Source: Podospora bellae-mahoneyi
Taxonomy: Eukaryota > Ascomycota > Sordariomycetes > Sordariales > Podosporaceae
Length of the DNA stretch: 64,000 nt
NCBI RefSeq assembly: GCF_035222275.1
Contig: NW_026946359.1
Coordinates: forward strand, 6,324,001 to 6,388,000
Reading direction: 5' to 3'
Positions 44,853 through 55,792 of the stretch are shown here, piece after piece. Below the pieces are notes generated by a model. That model was not told the origin of the DNA and ran no database searches. It saw only the letters and a program-made list of their open reading frames with translations. The position numbers and the translations under genes are program-made. The first letter of the stretch is position 1. Each line of letters starts with the position of its first letter.

Positions 44853-46916
44853 TTAAACCACCACACCGGCCACCCCACCAGAAGAGGGAACCGTCCAAGC
44901 AACCAAATCCTCCCTCACCTCCATCTCGTCCACCTCCTTCCCCCGCTTAAAATACCCAAACCCCCTCGTCCTCTCCCTCTCATGGTGGTCACTGCTCCCC
45001 GTCGTCGTCCCGCCACTCTCCTTATTGCCGAACCCGCTCCCGAGGGTAACCAAACTCGAACTCCGACTCCTCAACCCACCCGCGTGCGTGATTTTGCTCT
45101 CCTCCCTCCTGTGCAACTGCCTCATCCCCCCGGCCATACCCAGCCCAACACCCCGCGACGACTCCCGGTTCAAGTCGGGCTGTTGATCTTGGTGTTGTTG
45201 ACCCAGGACAGTATCCCCGTCACTCGACCCGCTCCTGTGCCTCAGGTGATGGCGGAATCGGTGGAGGTCGCGCGGGCGAAGGGTGGACGACATCATTTCC
45301 TGCGAGCTGTGGCTTTCCACCTCGTCGTCCGTCTCATCAGCGGGATTGCTCGATTCGTGTCTGAACGACGGCAAGAGGCGGTTTGCGGACGGAAGGCGGC
45401 CCGGCAGGACCGTCGTCCGTCTGGTGTGCCCCCTTCCATTGGGGGCTTTGGACGCGCGACGGAACCCGTCGCCGCCGGAGAAGATATCCTCGATGCACTC
45501 GTCTGCGGGGAGCTCGCCCGGCTGGCTGGCCCAGCTGGCTGCCAAAGTGCGGCGGTACATATCCTGCGCTTCAAACACGTCACGAGATTTTCCAACGAGG
45601 GAAGAGGGAACGTGCCCGTTGGACGATTTCCCCACGTCAACCGGCTCGAGGGCCTCGCCGGCGACAAAACCGGCGATGCCGCCGAATACAGGGGCTGATT
45701 TCGGGGATGGAGCCGCGTAGTTCCTTTCGCCGTCCACTTGGATCATGAGGATGGAAATTTTGAGCGTCGAGTTGATTTTGGACTCTTGCATCAGATACCG
45801 GCGCGTGACGCCATCACGGACCTCGGACATGGGGCTGGTGGTGTTGCTGTCGTCTTCTGCTTCTGACGCATGAGAGGAGCGGGGGCTGCCGTCAACGGTC
45901 CCCGGGACGGTGGTGTTACTTAGGGAGCTGCGTTTGCGGTGGTGGCTGCTGGCGCCGGATTTGAGATCGCGGCTGGTAGGGGAGGAGAGGATATCCCTTA
46001 GACTTGGCCCGCCGGGAATGACACCATCTCGGAGGATGGCCTCGCTTTCCTCAATGTACTCGCTTAGGTTGAGACGGACGACACCAAGGTTGATTTTCTC
46101 ATCGCGGCCGCTCGTGCTGGCGGTGCCGGAGCCGCTGAACTCTTGGAGCACTTCGAACTCTATAGGGCATTCCACCAGGTTGCTGTTCCGGTCGATGCCG
46201 ATGCGGACCGAGAAGACACGGGAGTAGTTGTAGTCTACCCGGTGATTTTGAATGGGACATTTTTGTGTGCGCCCTCGTTGTTCACTGTGTATGCTGTGGG
46301 GGAGGTGCCATTTGATCAGTGACACTCCCGACACGAGTGGCACGTTGTTGAGGTCGTATATCTGATCAGCTGTAAGTCATGTGCTTAGTCACAGAGAAGG
46401 GGATGGTTATTGAGCCTTACCTTGAGATGTACCTCGAACCTAGGCTGTGGAGAAAGGGGCGATGTTAGCTGTCTCATTGTCTCACCTTACTCGTACCCAA
46501 TCAAACTGGTGCACGAAGAGAAGTGGAAAAAACCCATACCTTTCTAGATTTGCTGACTATAGGAAAGATGGGCATGTCAGCAGCCTGAGACCGTTATGAC
46601 CAAGTGACGTAAAGTATCCCCCGTTGGGTCCGAAGTAAAGAGACAGGAGTGTTAAGGTTGGTGCACGGTTGGTTTGGTGGTTTTTGGTATAAAGACGTTG
46701 TTGCGGCTTGTGTACTGGTAGAATGCTGGAGCAACGGTTTGGGTGATGTTGCCAAATGCAAGACAATGAACAATGAAGCGTGAAATGCCAGTGAAACCAG
46801 ATTGGCTGAAGAGCTTCTTCAGAGGCAAGGGAGGCAGGTTGACAAGACGAGTGGTGAAGAGGAAAGAGGAGAAGAAAAAAAAAGAATTGCTAGTCATGCT
46901 TACTTAGGGATGCCAT
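44853..46916 (-). CDS. NT-C2 domain protein (EEIG1/EHBP1 N-terminal C2 type)
   Basis: Four exons: 46904-46916 (13 nt), 46540-46556 (17 nt), 46421-46444 (24 nt) and 44853-46361, 520 residues. Each join has GT-AG borders (GTAAGC...CTATAG; GTATGG...CCACAG; GTAAGG...ATCAG) and together they restore MASLISKSRK, PRFEVHLK, IYDLNNVPLV in one frame. The first 170 residues match the N-terminal C2 domain of EEIG1/FAM102 and EHBP1: VSLIKWHLP, the Arg-rich segment, HRVDYNYSRVFSVRIGID and LGVVRLNLSEYIE. Such domains bind membranes or act as scaffolds in endocytic and polarity pathways. A conserved tail segment (RYLMQESKINSTLKISILMIQ) completes the C2 region. The remaining 300 residues are Ser/Arg-rich, disordered and probably phosphorylated. 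Exact role in fungi unknown to me. Confidence 0.85.
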
Positions 46917-47677
46917 GACTTGTCACTAGCACAGATTATGAAGGTATGTAGCCTATGGTATGGAGTGATTGATGCACATGAGACGAGCTATTACTGGAGA
47001 GTGTCAGATGGCGGACCGTTTCGTCGAAACCAGAGGCTGACGTCGGGGCGCGACAGGTCCAGGTTCGGTGACTTTCTTCCAGATTGCGACTATAATACCG
47101 TATATCAGCTTATCGCCCGCGGTATTTAGGTACAGTAGTAGTGTGGTAATAAGGTACGGCAGAGTCCAGGGCAGGGCAAGGTATCGTCAAAACTTGGAAT
47201 GGAAGGTAAAAGCATCGCCGGAAGCACCGAGACCGCGGGACATTCGGCTCTAATCGCGATGGAACGTCAGTGGGGAGAATATACAAGTTCACTAACCTGG
47301 ATTGTCCGTTGAAGACTCTCTGGCAGCTTCAGAAGGCACCGGCGGGCTCAATGCCAGGCATTGCAATGCTTCTAAAGAGGTGGTTGCTGAAACTTGCTTG
47401 GTCGTTGGCTGGTGGTGCCAAGGGGTTCTCGGGGGATCTCGCGCCTGTCAGGGAACGGCCGGGGGGTGGAGCTTGGGCCGAGGGGCACGCCAAGTCGTCC
47501 TGGGCCTAGTGCAGGGGCCGTCTGATTAGATAACAGGTCCAAAAATTCAAGGTCCAAAGTGAAACAGTGACTTCATTTACACAGCTAACAAGCTCAACGA
47601 CAAACAGAATTATTCGGGACTGGGCTCAATTGGGAGGTCTTCACGGCATTCTCGTACTTCCCAAGGCCACAGCCAAG
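46917..47677. promoter_or_regulatory. Divergent intergenic promoter region, NT-C2 gene and POP1
   Basis: 761 bp between divergent start codons. No individual site is identified; no gene seen. Confidence 0.5.
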
Positions 47678-50392
47678 ATGGTGAAACGAAAAGACCCTCC
47701 AGGAGGGGCCAAAGACAGCCACGGACGCCAACCAGACAACACGCGCACCACCAAGCGCGCCAAAGTTCAAGCTGCCCGCACCATTCGCACACAGCCCTCC
47801 GATGCTGCGCTCGAAGACGGCAAGCTCGATTTGAACAGATTCCTCAATGCCCGTGAATTCGAAATCAAATCCCTCGAAAGAAGCATGAACAAATGCAAGG
47901 CCGTCAATGCCACCCGTGTTTTCCAGATGGTGCCCCGCGCGATGCGCCGGAGGACAGCAAGCCATAATGTGAAGAGAGTGCCAAAGAGACTGCGTGCGCA
48001 AGCGAGGAAGGAAATGCTGGAAGACAACACGCCGACGGTCGAGTCGAGGAAACGCAAGCCCCGCACAACCCGTGCCCGAATACGCGCCGAGACGATGAGG
48101 AAGCTACGATATTTGGCCGAGAAGAAAAGGAAGAGGAAGGCTAAGAAGGCCGGTGATGGGGCGGTGGAGGAGGTGCAAAGGAGAGGATCAGCTGTGGTAA
48201 CGACGAGACCTCCACGGCCAAAAATACGACGGAACATGCTGAACGAGCCACCGAAAGCCGACTCGAAATACAGAAAACGCCAGATTAACAAGACCTGGCT
48301 ACCAACCCATTTATGGCATGCGAAACGGGCCACGATGACGAGGCCAAGCAGCCCCTTGTGGAGATTTGCCATTCCACTCACATCGACGGCGAAGTGCTAC
48401 CGACCAACACATCGTGCTTCCGGGCAAAAGGGGGTGGTTGCGTGGGATACCAGTTACATGAGCACGATAGGGGTTTATGGAACGGCTGACTGTCTCGAGC
48501 GGGCGTTAAGGTATCTGGGGTTGGTACAGGAGGGTCTTTGGAATACGAGAGGCAGGAAGTGGAGGGCCGGTGTTCGGAAATGGACAGGTACCGTCAGCAG
48601 GCAACAGAAGGGTTCGAGACGGGATATTGGTCCCGCCACGATAGTCTGGAACCCACAACCGCCTGCGACAACTTCGGACGAGATGGAGACGTCTGAGAAG
48701 CCCAAGAAGCCCCGGAGGCAGATTCTTATTCGCACTCATCCATCTTGTTTCCTCGAATTATTTGAGGAGTTGCTCAAGGTTGCAAAGGGCCAGAAGCCTC
48801 AACTTCACGTGGAGGACCTACGGTTCGAAGTCGGCAGCATTGAGCTAGTTGGGCCGGCCTCTACGGAAACACTGTTGGGAATTCTTGAACCCTTTCACGA
48901 ATCACCAGAAGCGGCCGAACGCCATGCTAATGTCTTCCGGTCCCTCGCTGGAGTAGCAAATCCGGCATCTCTGCCCAAGGACGCAATTCTTGCCTTTTCG
49001 GCCAGGGACCCGCGTTTGTCTTATCCCCCAAAGCGAGTCCAGATTCCCAGCGGAGGCGAACAGACAATTCTCAAGACACTCACAGATTGGCCAGTCGAGG
49101 AAAACCTCAAGCCATACGACATATTCGACCGAGAGAGCCGCTATCAAGCTTCGAGAATGCCATCACAAAAGTCACTCAACCGCCGAAAAGGCGCGAATGC
49201 TCCAGGAGAGCCTATCAAGGTCACCGCAGCAGACCCCCCCATTCCAGTCATGTTGCTCGCCTCAAGACCTGGCACAGACGGTCAGGCCCAGGGTACGTGG
49301 ACATTACTCGCTCCGTGGAAATGCATCCAGCCCATCTGGTACTGCTTGATGCAGTACCCCGTCAGCACAGGCGGGAACCCTCGGCTGGGAGGGCTCGAAG
49401 AGCAGAGACAAATCGCTTTTGAGCACGGGACTCCATGGTTCCCGGGGGATTTCCCGGCAACGACTGCCGGCATGAACTGGGAGCTGGAGGAGAGGGCCAA
49501 GAGGAGGAGGGATTGGGATCGACGACCAAAGAGCAAGAGATTGGAATGGAAGTCGCTCGATCTCGGGGCGGGGAGAAAAGGCGAGATCGGAGATGGGTTG
49601 GCGTGTGATTTTGAGTACCTGTTTGGGGTGTCAGCCCGAACCCGGACCCAGGGGAAACCTGACGCAGTGTCGATCCCGGATGCCGTCGCGGAAGCGATGG
49701 TGGTTGATCCACCTGCCGAGCAGCCGCAATCTCCAGTCGGTATGACGATCAGGCAGGTGACGAAGACGGAGTTTAGCGCATTGATGAAATCGGGAAGCGG
49801 GGAGGGGGTGGTGCCGGAGGGAGGGATTGTTGCTGTTGGGTTGGAGTTTGTGACGAGGGGGGTTGCGAAGCCTTGTGCGAGGATTTATCGGCTGCCGAGG
49901 AAGGGGGGGAAGGTTGGAGGTGCGGTTGGCGTTCCGTCCACGCAGGCAGAGGTGCCTGCTACGCCCGAGGCGAGGACGAGGGACGGGTTGCCGGTTGACT
50001 TGAGCGAGCAATGGCTTTCCAAGGCACCGAATGGGGACAAGAAAAAGGGAGCTGCTGTTCCAAAGATGCCGGTTGGGGTGGATATGGAGACCAGGAAGAA
50101 GATTTTGGCCGGGTCACTTTTGGCTGTGGAGGTTCCCTATCCCAAGCCCGCCGCGGGTAATCAGACGGATTTTGGGGGTCACCCGCTTTGTCCTGGGGAG
50201 GAGGACTTGATTGGGTTTGTGACTACGGGCGCGTTCAGCCTCAGCGAGGGAAGGGGGACGGCGATTGGGTCGATTTCGGCGGGAAGGGCGCTCGAGACGT
50301 TGAGGGAGACGGGGCCCCGGGAGGGGAAGTTTTGTGTGGTTAGGAATGCGGGTGAAAGTATAGGTTGGTTGGCGAGGTGGGAGGTTGTTTGA
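47678..50392 (+). CDS. pop1: RNase P/MRP protein subunit Pop1
   Basis: Single exon, 904 residues, from the ATG at 47678 (the frame upstream lacks ATG). Pop1 is the largest protein of RNase P and RNase MRP, needed for tRNA 5' maturation and rRNA processing. The N-terminal Pop1 domain is clear: LNRFLNAREFEIKSLERSM, then FQMVPRAMRRRTASHNVKRVPKRLR, a long Lys/Arg stretch, and KTWLPTHLWHAKRATM. The POPLD domain lies at about 49240-49470 (PVMLLASRP..., GTWTLLAPWKCIQPIWYCLMQYP, GLEEQRQIAFEHGTPWFPGDFPAT). The C-terminal part (VAVGLEFVTRGVAKPCARIYRLP to GFVTTGAFSLSEGRGTAIG and CVVRNAGESIGWLARWEVV) is the usual Pop1 tail. Length and order match the family. Confidence 0.95.
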   Translation: MVKRKDPPGGAKDSHGRQPDNTRTTKRAKVQAARTIRTQPSDAALEDGKLDLNRFLNAREFEIKSLERSMNKCKAVNATRVFQMVPRAMRRRTASHNVKRVPKRLRAQARKEMLEDNTPTVESRKRKPRTTRARIRAETMRKLRYLAEKKRKRKAKKAGDGAVEEVQRRGSAVVTTRPPRPKIRRNMLNEPPKADSKYRKRQINKTWLPTHLWHAKRATMTRPSSPLWRFAIPLTSTAKCYRPTHRASGQKGVVAWDTSYMSTIGVYGTADCLERALRYLGLVQEGLWNTRGRKWRAGVRKWTGTVSRQQKGSRRDIGPATIVWNPQPPATTSDEMETSEKPKKPRRQILIRTHPSCFLELFEELLKVAKGQKPQLHVEDLRFEVGSIELVGPASTETLLGILEPFHESPEAAERHANVFRSLAGVANPASLPKDAILAFSARDPRLSYPPKRVQIPSGGEQTILKTLTDWPVEENLKPYDIFDRESRYQASRMPSQKSLNRRKGANAPGEPIKVTAADPPIPVMLLASRPGTDGQAQGTWTLLAPWKCIQPIWYCLMQYPVSTGGNPRLGGLEEQRQIAFEHGTPWFPGDFPATTAGMNWELEERAKRRRDWDRRPKSKRLEWKSLDLGAGRKGEIGDGLACDFEYLFGVSARTRTQGKPDAVSIPDAVAEAMVVDPPAEQPQSPVGMTIRQVTKTEFSALMKSGSGEGVVPEGGIVAVGLEFVTRGVAKPCARIYRLPRKGGKVGGAVGVPSTQAEVPATPEARTRDGLPVDLSEQWLSKAPNGDKKKGAAVPKMPVGVDMETRKKILAGSLLAVEVPYPKPAAGNQTDFGGHPLCPGEEDLIGFVTTGAFSLSEGRGTAIGSISAGRALETLRETGPREGKFCVVRNAGESIGWLARWEVV

Positions 50393-52248
50393 TGGGATGG
50401 AAAAACCATGATACGACAATTTTACCTATTTTGTGGGAAATATGGGATTCTTACGAATGCAATGGTGAAGCTGAAAGAGCAAACAAGCATCGGGATGGTG
50501 TGCAGCCAGCTTTTTGCTGTAAAGGAACCCACCCAACACTCAGGGCTTGAAGCTTTGTACCAAGCAGGGATGATCCCGAGATGTGAGACCTGCAGTCATG
50601 TATACAAGGCTTGATTGGATTGACCTGGGAGCGGTAAGATGTTCGGGTTCGGGGAGGGTGGGTTGCCAAATCGGCAATCTGATCTTTACCGGTCAAGCCA
50701 GAATCGGGCATATGATAGACATTGGGCCAGGGAAATGTGACGAGGTCTTTTGTGTAAAAAGCTGGACACCCAACGAAGGGCAGATGATCACAATTATAGC
50801 TGGTGGTGGCGGATGAGTTTTTGGACTCGTGAGACACTGTCACACGGGTCGTTGGGCAGATGGAAATACACCGCTTTGGCTTTCTATACCGCGATGAGGA
50901 ATTGCATGGACTGGGTTGGGAGTGGATGCAGCATCTTTGTGCGAGTCTGTCGGCTGGAGATGCCCTTCGGAACGAGGTCTAGCCGCGAGAGACGAAGGGG
51001 AAAGGATTATCGTCGCTTGAAGGCTCACCGGATGCAAGGTGTCGCGTGTGGCTTGATAACTCGCAGGTTTTGGTTTTTGGTTTTGTTGATGAGACGGGGG
51101 AGGGATCGGCGGCGAGCTGAGATCGACTATGTGAAGGCACGGTTTTGGGATGTCTTACTCAACTGGCTGGCTGTCTTGTTTGTGAGAAGGGTTTCTGCCT
51201 CTCGGTAGAATTTCACTTGGTGATATATCCGTACACATGATATTTACCCAATCTGTGTGCTGTGATGGTGATAGAAAGGGGCTTAACACACCGTTCCCAG
51301 ATGCACCACCCTCGGCCGAGCCAACCGGCGGAGGGAAATGCAGGCGTCAGGTGCATCAACGTCGTCGAAGAATGCTTGGGGGCTCCCAAAGTTGGCTGGC
51401 GCACCGAGTTCCCGGTTGATGTGTGCTTGTATCTGGCTTTGCTGGAGAGAGAGGCTCCAGATGGCTTGCCGCTGCTGATCAGACTGTTTACACATTTCTC
51501 CCGGAACAAATATCAGTGTCAGATATTGGAATAAAAAGTCATCACTCATCGTACGAGGTAGTGGGCAGACAAGCCGGGACAAGGCCTGGTCACTGACTGC
51601 GCAAAAAGTCCAAAATCGGCGGCCCGGAATCTAGAGCGACCCCGTCTGGAGCCTATCACACTGGGCCGTCACCCGCGGCCAGCTGTGTGTGTCCAGTCAA
51701 GTTGTTTTCAGAGCTGTCATCCGGCTCACCGCGAGGCACACGGGCACACGGGCACACGGGCACACGGGCATACAGCCCAGCCCAGCCCAGCCCAATTCCT
51801 GCCAGTTGCACAAACAGCATCTCTTACTTTTTCTCTCCTTTTCCAAACAACAGCAGAGAATTGACCCGTCTCCATCGCGCTGGCCCCAAAGCTCTCGGGC
51901 CGTGCCCGTGCGGATAGACACAACTCTGGCATTGCCTGCCGACTTGGCACGATCGGCCAAGACAGCCCACCTGCAACCCAAGAGAGAGAGAAGAGGGTCC
52001 TCGCCCTTGTCCGGAAGCCGGATTGGCAACTGCGATAACCCCATCCCCATCCACTACCCCTCGACGGCGCTTCGAACAAGAACCATATGGGACCACTCAA
52101 GAGGTCATTTTCGCATGTCATGCCTCGAAAACTCCCAGAAAACACCGTTTGATCGGATACGGTCCTGCTTGCTTTTCTTTCTTTTTCCTTTTTTTTTTTT
52201 ATAAATTTCCTATACTGGAATATTAATTTGGTTTTTGCGGCAGCAGCC
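50393..52248. other. Gene-free region between POP1 and the RBR ligase gene
   Basis: 1.86 kb without recognisable coding sequence. The last 600 bp form the likely promoter and leader of the RBR gene, with two tandem repeats (51736-51769 and 51775-51793) and T runs near 52163-52200. Confidence 0.6.
51736..51793 (+). repeat. Two adjacent tandem repeats, (GCACACGG)4 and (CCCAG)n
   Basis: Four perfect copies of an 8-bp unit are followed within 6 bp by three to four copies of CCCAG, about 460-510 bp before the RBR start. Confidence 0.85.
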
Positions 52249-54533
52249 ATGGCGATGGCTACCCTGTCGCCCATCCTGAACAACCAAATCTCGAATCCTG
52301 GCAGCCCTGTCGTCACCACCACGGGCGGTGGCCCACCCGAGTTAAGCGATATCGATTATCTCCGCGAGGTCCTGGGGCAGCAGCAGCCGCCCGACGGCAA
52401 AACAGAGGCGGATATCGAGTCGGAACTTGCTGACAAGGCGGCGGCGTTGGGGATAGAGCTGCCGATTGAAGGGGGGGCGAGGTTGACGGTGGAGGAGCAG
52501 CTGTCGAGTGGTGGGTCGGATGGTGCTTTTACTAGGCAGCATGGGAGGACGGTGTCGTCGACGAGCTCGAACGAGACGGTTAACTCTGGTTCTGGTTCAC
52601 CTGCGTCGCGCCACTCGATAGTGCTGCCGGCAACGTTGACGGAGTCTGCTGCGAGGAGGAGGTCGAGGAGTTTGACTTTTTCGCAGTATGAGAAGTATCT
52701 AGGCCAGATCAACCCTGCGCTGGATCAGCCCAAGTTTATGAGGCCGCAGCATGACAAGACGGAGAGGTCGGTGGGGATGTTGGTTAGGTCAGGGACGAGG
52801 AAGGGGGTGATGGATCTCAAGAGGAGCATTGCTAGCAGGTTAAAGAGAAGGAGAGCTACACCTTCCTCTCTGACGCCCATGTAAGTTTTTCTTGCTCGAG
52901 TTGGCACCTCAGCGCCATATTGACCCCCTTTTTTCACAGCCCCTGCATCTGCTGCCGCGAAGACTTTTCCCGCGAAAACAACACCCTCCAAACCCTCCCG
53001 TGCGGCCACACCTACTGTCAAGATTGTCTTGAAGTCATGATCGCCCAGTCCACCTCGGACGAGTCCAAAATGCCTCCCCGCTGCTGCACCCAGCCCATCC
53101 CCACCCCCATCATCAAGAACGTCCTCCCTCGTGACAAACAGCAGCTATTCCTCAAAGCGGTCCAGCAGTACTCCACCCCCTGGGAAAACCGAATCTTTTG
53201 CCCAAACACCACCTGCGGCGAGTTCATCCCCCCCACCTCCAAAATCGACCCGAAGCACCCGTTTGAAGCGGTGTGCAGGTACTGCCGGACGAGGGTTTGC
53301 GTCATGTGCAAACGGAACGCGCACAGGCTGGGACAGGACTGTCCGTCTGATAGGGAGCTGGACGCGGTGCTTAAGATTGGGGAATGTTCCGGGTGGAGGA
53401 GGTGCTACAAGTGCCGGACGTTGGTGGAGCTGGCGCAGGGGTGCACGCATATCACCTGTCGGTGCAAGGCGCAGTTTTGTTACATTTGCGGTGCGGTCTG
53501 GGATCCGTGCGTGGGGTGTCCGAATTTTTGCAACGGGGAGGAGGAGCTGGAGCGGAGGAGGGTGGCGGAGGAGGCGAGGTTGGCGGAGCTGGAGGCGGAG
53601 GAGCTGGCGAGGGAGAAGTTGGCGGAGCAGGAGGAGATGGAGCGGCAGGAGAGGGAGAGGAGGACACTGGATAATGTCGAGTTTAGGATGTTGAAGAGAG
53701 AACAAGAGGCGGAGATGCATCGTTTCAGGGCCTTCGAGCTGGGGGCGAAGCAGAAGATGAAGGAGAGGCACTCGAAAAAGAGGATGGCGCTTGGGGAGAA
53801 GTATGACGAGCTGACGGAGAAGATGAGGGAGAGGCACGCCAAGACGGAGCAGCATTTGGAGGATCGGCAGGTGCTGGCCGAGTTTGAGCTGTTGGCGAGC
53901 TTGGAGGAGAAGGAGAAGAAGATTAGGCTGAAGCTGAAGTATATGGAGGATTATTGCAGTGGGAGGCACCGGCCGTCGGCGAGTGAGCTGAGTGCGGATC
54001 CGGAGGAGAGGAAGATGCCGAGACGGGAGATCACGATGAAGGATAGGGAACAGCTGAGGCAGCAGTACTGCATACGGGATGGGATGGAGAGGAAGCATCA
54101 GTCGCAGATTAATGTGTTGAGGGAGAAGCAAGCGAAGGCGCTGGAGGAGCTGATTGGACGGCATGAGAAGGAGATGGATGCGCTGATGGACAGGCGAGCG
54201 GAAGAGATTGAGGATCTGGCGGTTGAGTTTACAAACGAGGAAGAAGAGATGGTAGGGGTCTTTAGGGAGAGGAAGAGGAGGCTAGAGTGGAAGTGGGAGT
54301 TGGAGATGGAGATCCTTCGAGTGAGAATGGAGAGAGAGCTGGGGGTCGCCTTCGCGAGACTTGGGGGGCCAAAGTGGCCTGAGGAACAACAGCTGGTCCT
54401 GCAGCAACAGCAAATAGTAGCTGAGCACGAGCAGCAGCAGGAGTACATATTGCCTGTGGTGGCGGGGATGGAGAGTATCACGGTAGACGAGGTTCAGGTT
54501 GAGCCTGAAGCTGAGGTTGGGATTGCGAAGTAA
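52249..54533 (+). CDS. RBR (RING-IBR-RING) E3 ubiquitin ligase with coiled-coil tail
   Basis: Two exons, 52249-52880 and 52940-54533, 741 residues; the 59-bp intron (GTAAGT, CACAG) splits the codon just before RING1. The N-terminal 210 residues are disordered with a YLREVLG-type segment. RING1 (about 213-266: CICC...CGHTYCQDCL...CC), IBR (about 297-345: FCPNTTCGEF...CRYCRTRVCVMCKRNAH...C) and RING2 (about 365-408: CYKCRTLVELAQGCTHITCRCKAQFCYICG) follow in order. By alignment with parkin and HHARI the thioester cysteine is C379 in AQGCTHI. RBR ligases pass ubiquitin through this cysteine. From about 410 to 700 the protein is a nearly continuous Glu/Arg-rich coiled coil (MERQERER, KEKKIRLKLKYMEDY), an architecture common in fungal RBR proteins. 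Substrates unknown. Confidence 0.9.
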
Positions 54534-55792
54534 ATTTCCCTTTTCGATTGACGCTACCAGACCACACCACACATTTCTTTTTTCCTTTCTTGGATTGGAT
54601 CGGAGTTTTATCTTTACGAAACTTGCTTTTTCTTTGGGGGGGGTACGCTGTCATCGCTTTGGCGTTTTTGCCTGTCTGTTTTGTTCGGTTTGTTTACCAT
54701 CTTAGGGCATTTACATTGGAAGAACGATTGGGCGGGGTGTATCGATACCATAAGGAACTGGGGCGTGGGAGGAAAGAAAGGAACTGGCTGACATGGAAGG
54801 GTGGGATTTGGTGGAAACGGAAAGATCAAGGCGTAATATGGCACTGGGGGAAGTGTGAGCAATGTGTTTTTATTTTAGTTACATTTTGATACCTACCCTT
54901 ACTTACCTATGGAGAGGAAGAAAGTGACATGGAATTCTGCTCTCGTCGGCTTTGTTAGTGTTTTCTTCCCAATGGTGTGTGTGAGTAGCTGCAGTTACGT
55001 ATATTTGCTTAAAGGATATGGATTATATTAGAAGATGGTGTTGCTGTGTCTTTTGTGTGTGGAGATTCAAACTCGAAGAGCCAAACAACAAAACAAGACA
55101 TACAGCTCTTGCGGTGTCAATTATTCTATGGGCAGGGTGCTAGGGAAGGTATCTTGGGCTGGTTTGTGACCAACTCTCAAGGCCAGCAGCTATTGACTTC
55201 ATTGGATATTTATTCCCAGCAGGTGGATCAATGTTTTTTCTCTCATTAAGCCAGCAGCGGCAACCAGAGTTGTCCACATACTATCAGTCAGGAAACTGTT
55301 CTTGACCATGTCTCGTTTTGTATTGATCACTTATTCTCTTCATCAAAAGTACCTTAGGTATACAACCAACTGATCCACGCCTAGTGCATATCTCGTCTTC
55401 TCATATCATTCACGCTTTCTCTCCCATTTCCATCAGCATATGCTCGTCCTTTTACATCTGCGGCGCTAGCAACTCCTACCCCTTCTGAACGCCAAATTTC
55501 GACTTCCAACCTCTCCATAATCTTCAAATATCTCAGCATGCTACCCCTCACCATTCACCATTCAGTGACCCAGACCACAAATATAACCTCCTCGTACCAA
55601 TTTCCCATAACGCCGTTCCAATTCCCAAAGCCTCAAATCACTTGCCCGCCCGTGGCAGAAAAAATCCCTCTCATACCCTGACAAACATAACCAAAAACAA
55701 CAAAAGGATGTTGGTATCCCCACCCAAACCCGTTCCAAAACAACAAAAAAAATCAAAACAAAAACAACAAACACAACCCGTAGCATCACCGA
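54534..55792. other. Convergent 3' flanks of the RBR and PKA genes
   Basis: 1.26 kb between facing stop codons. The part next to 55792 is A/C-rich (CAAAACAA-type), giving a G/T-rich 3' UTR to the minus-strand kinase gene. No coding sequence seen. Confidence 0.65.
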
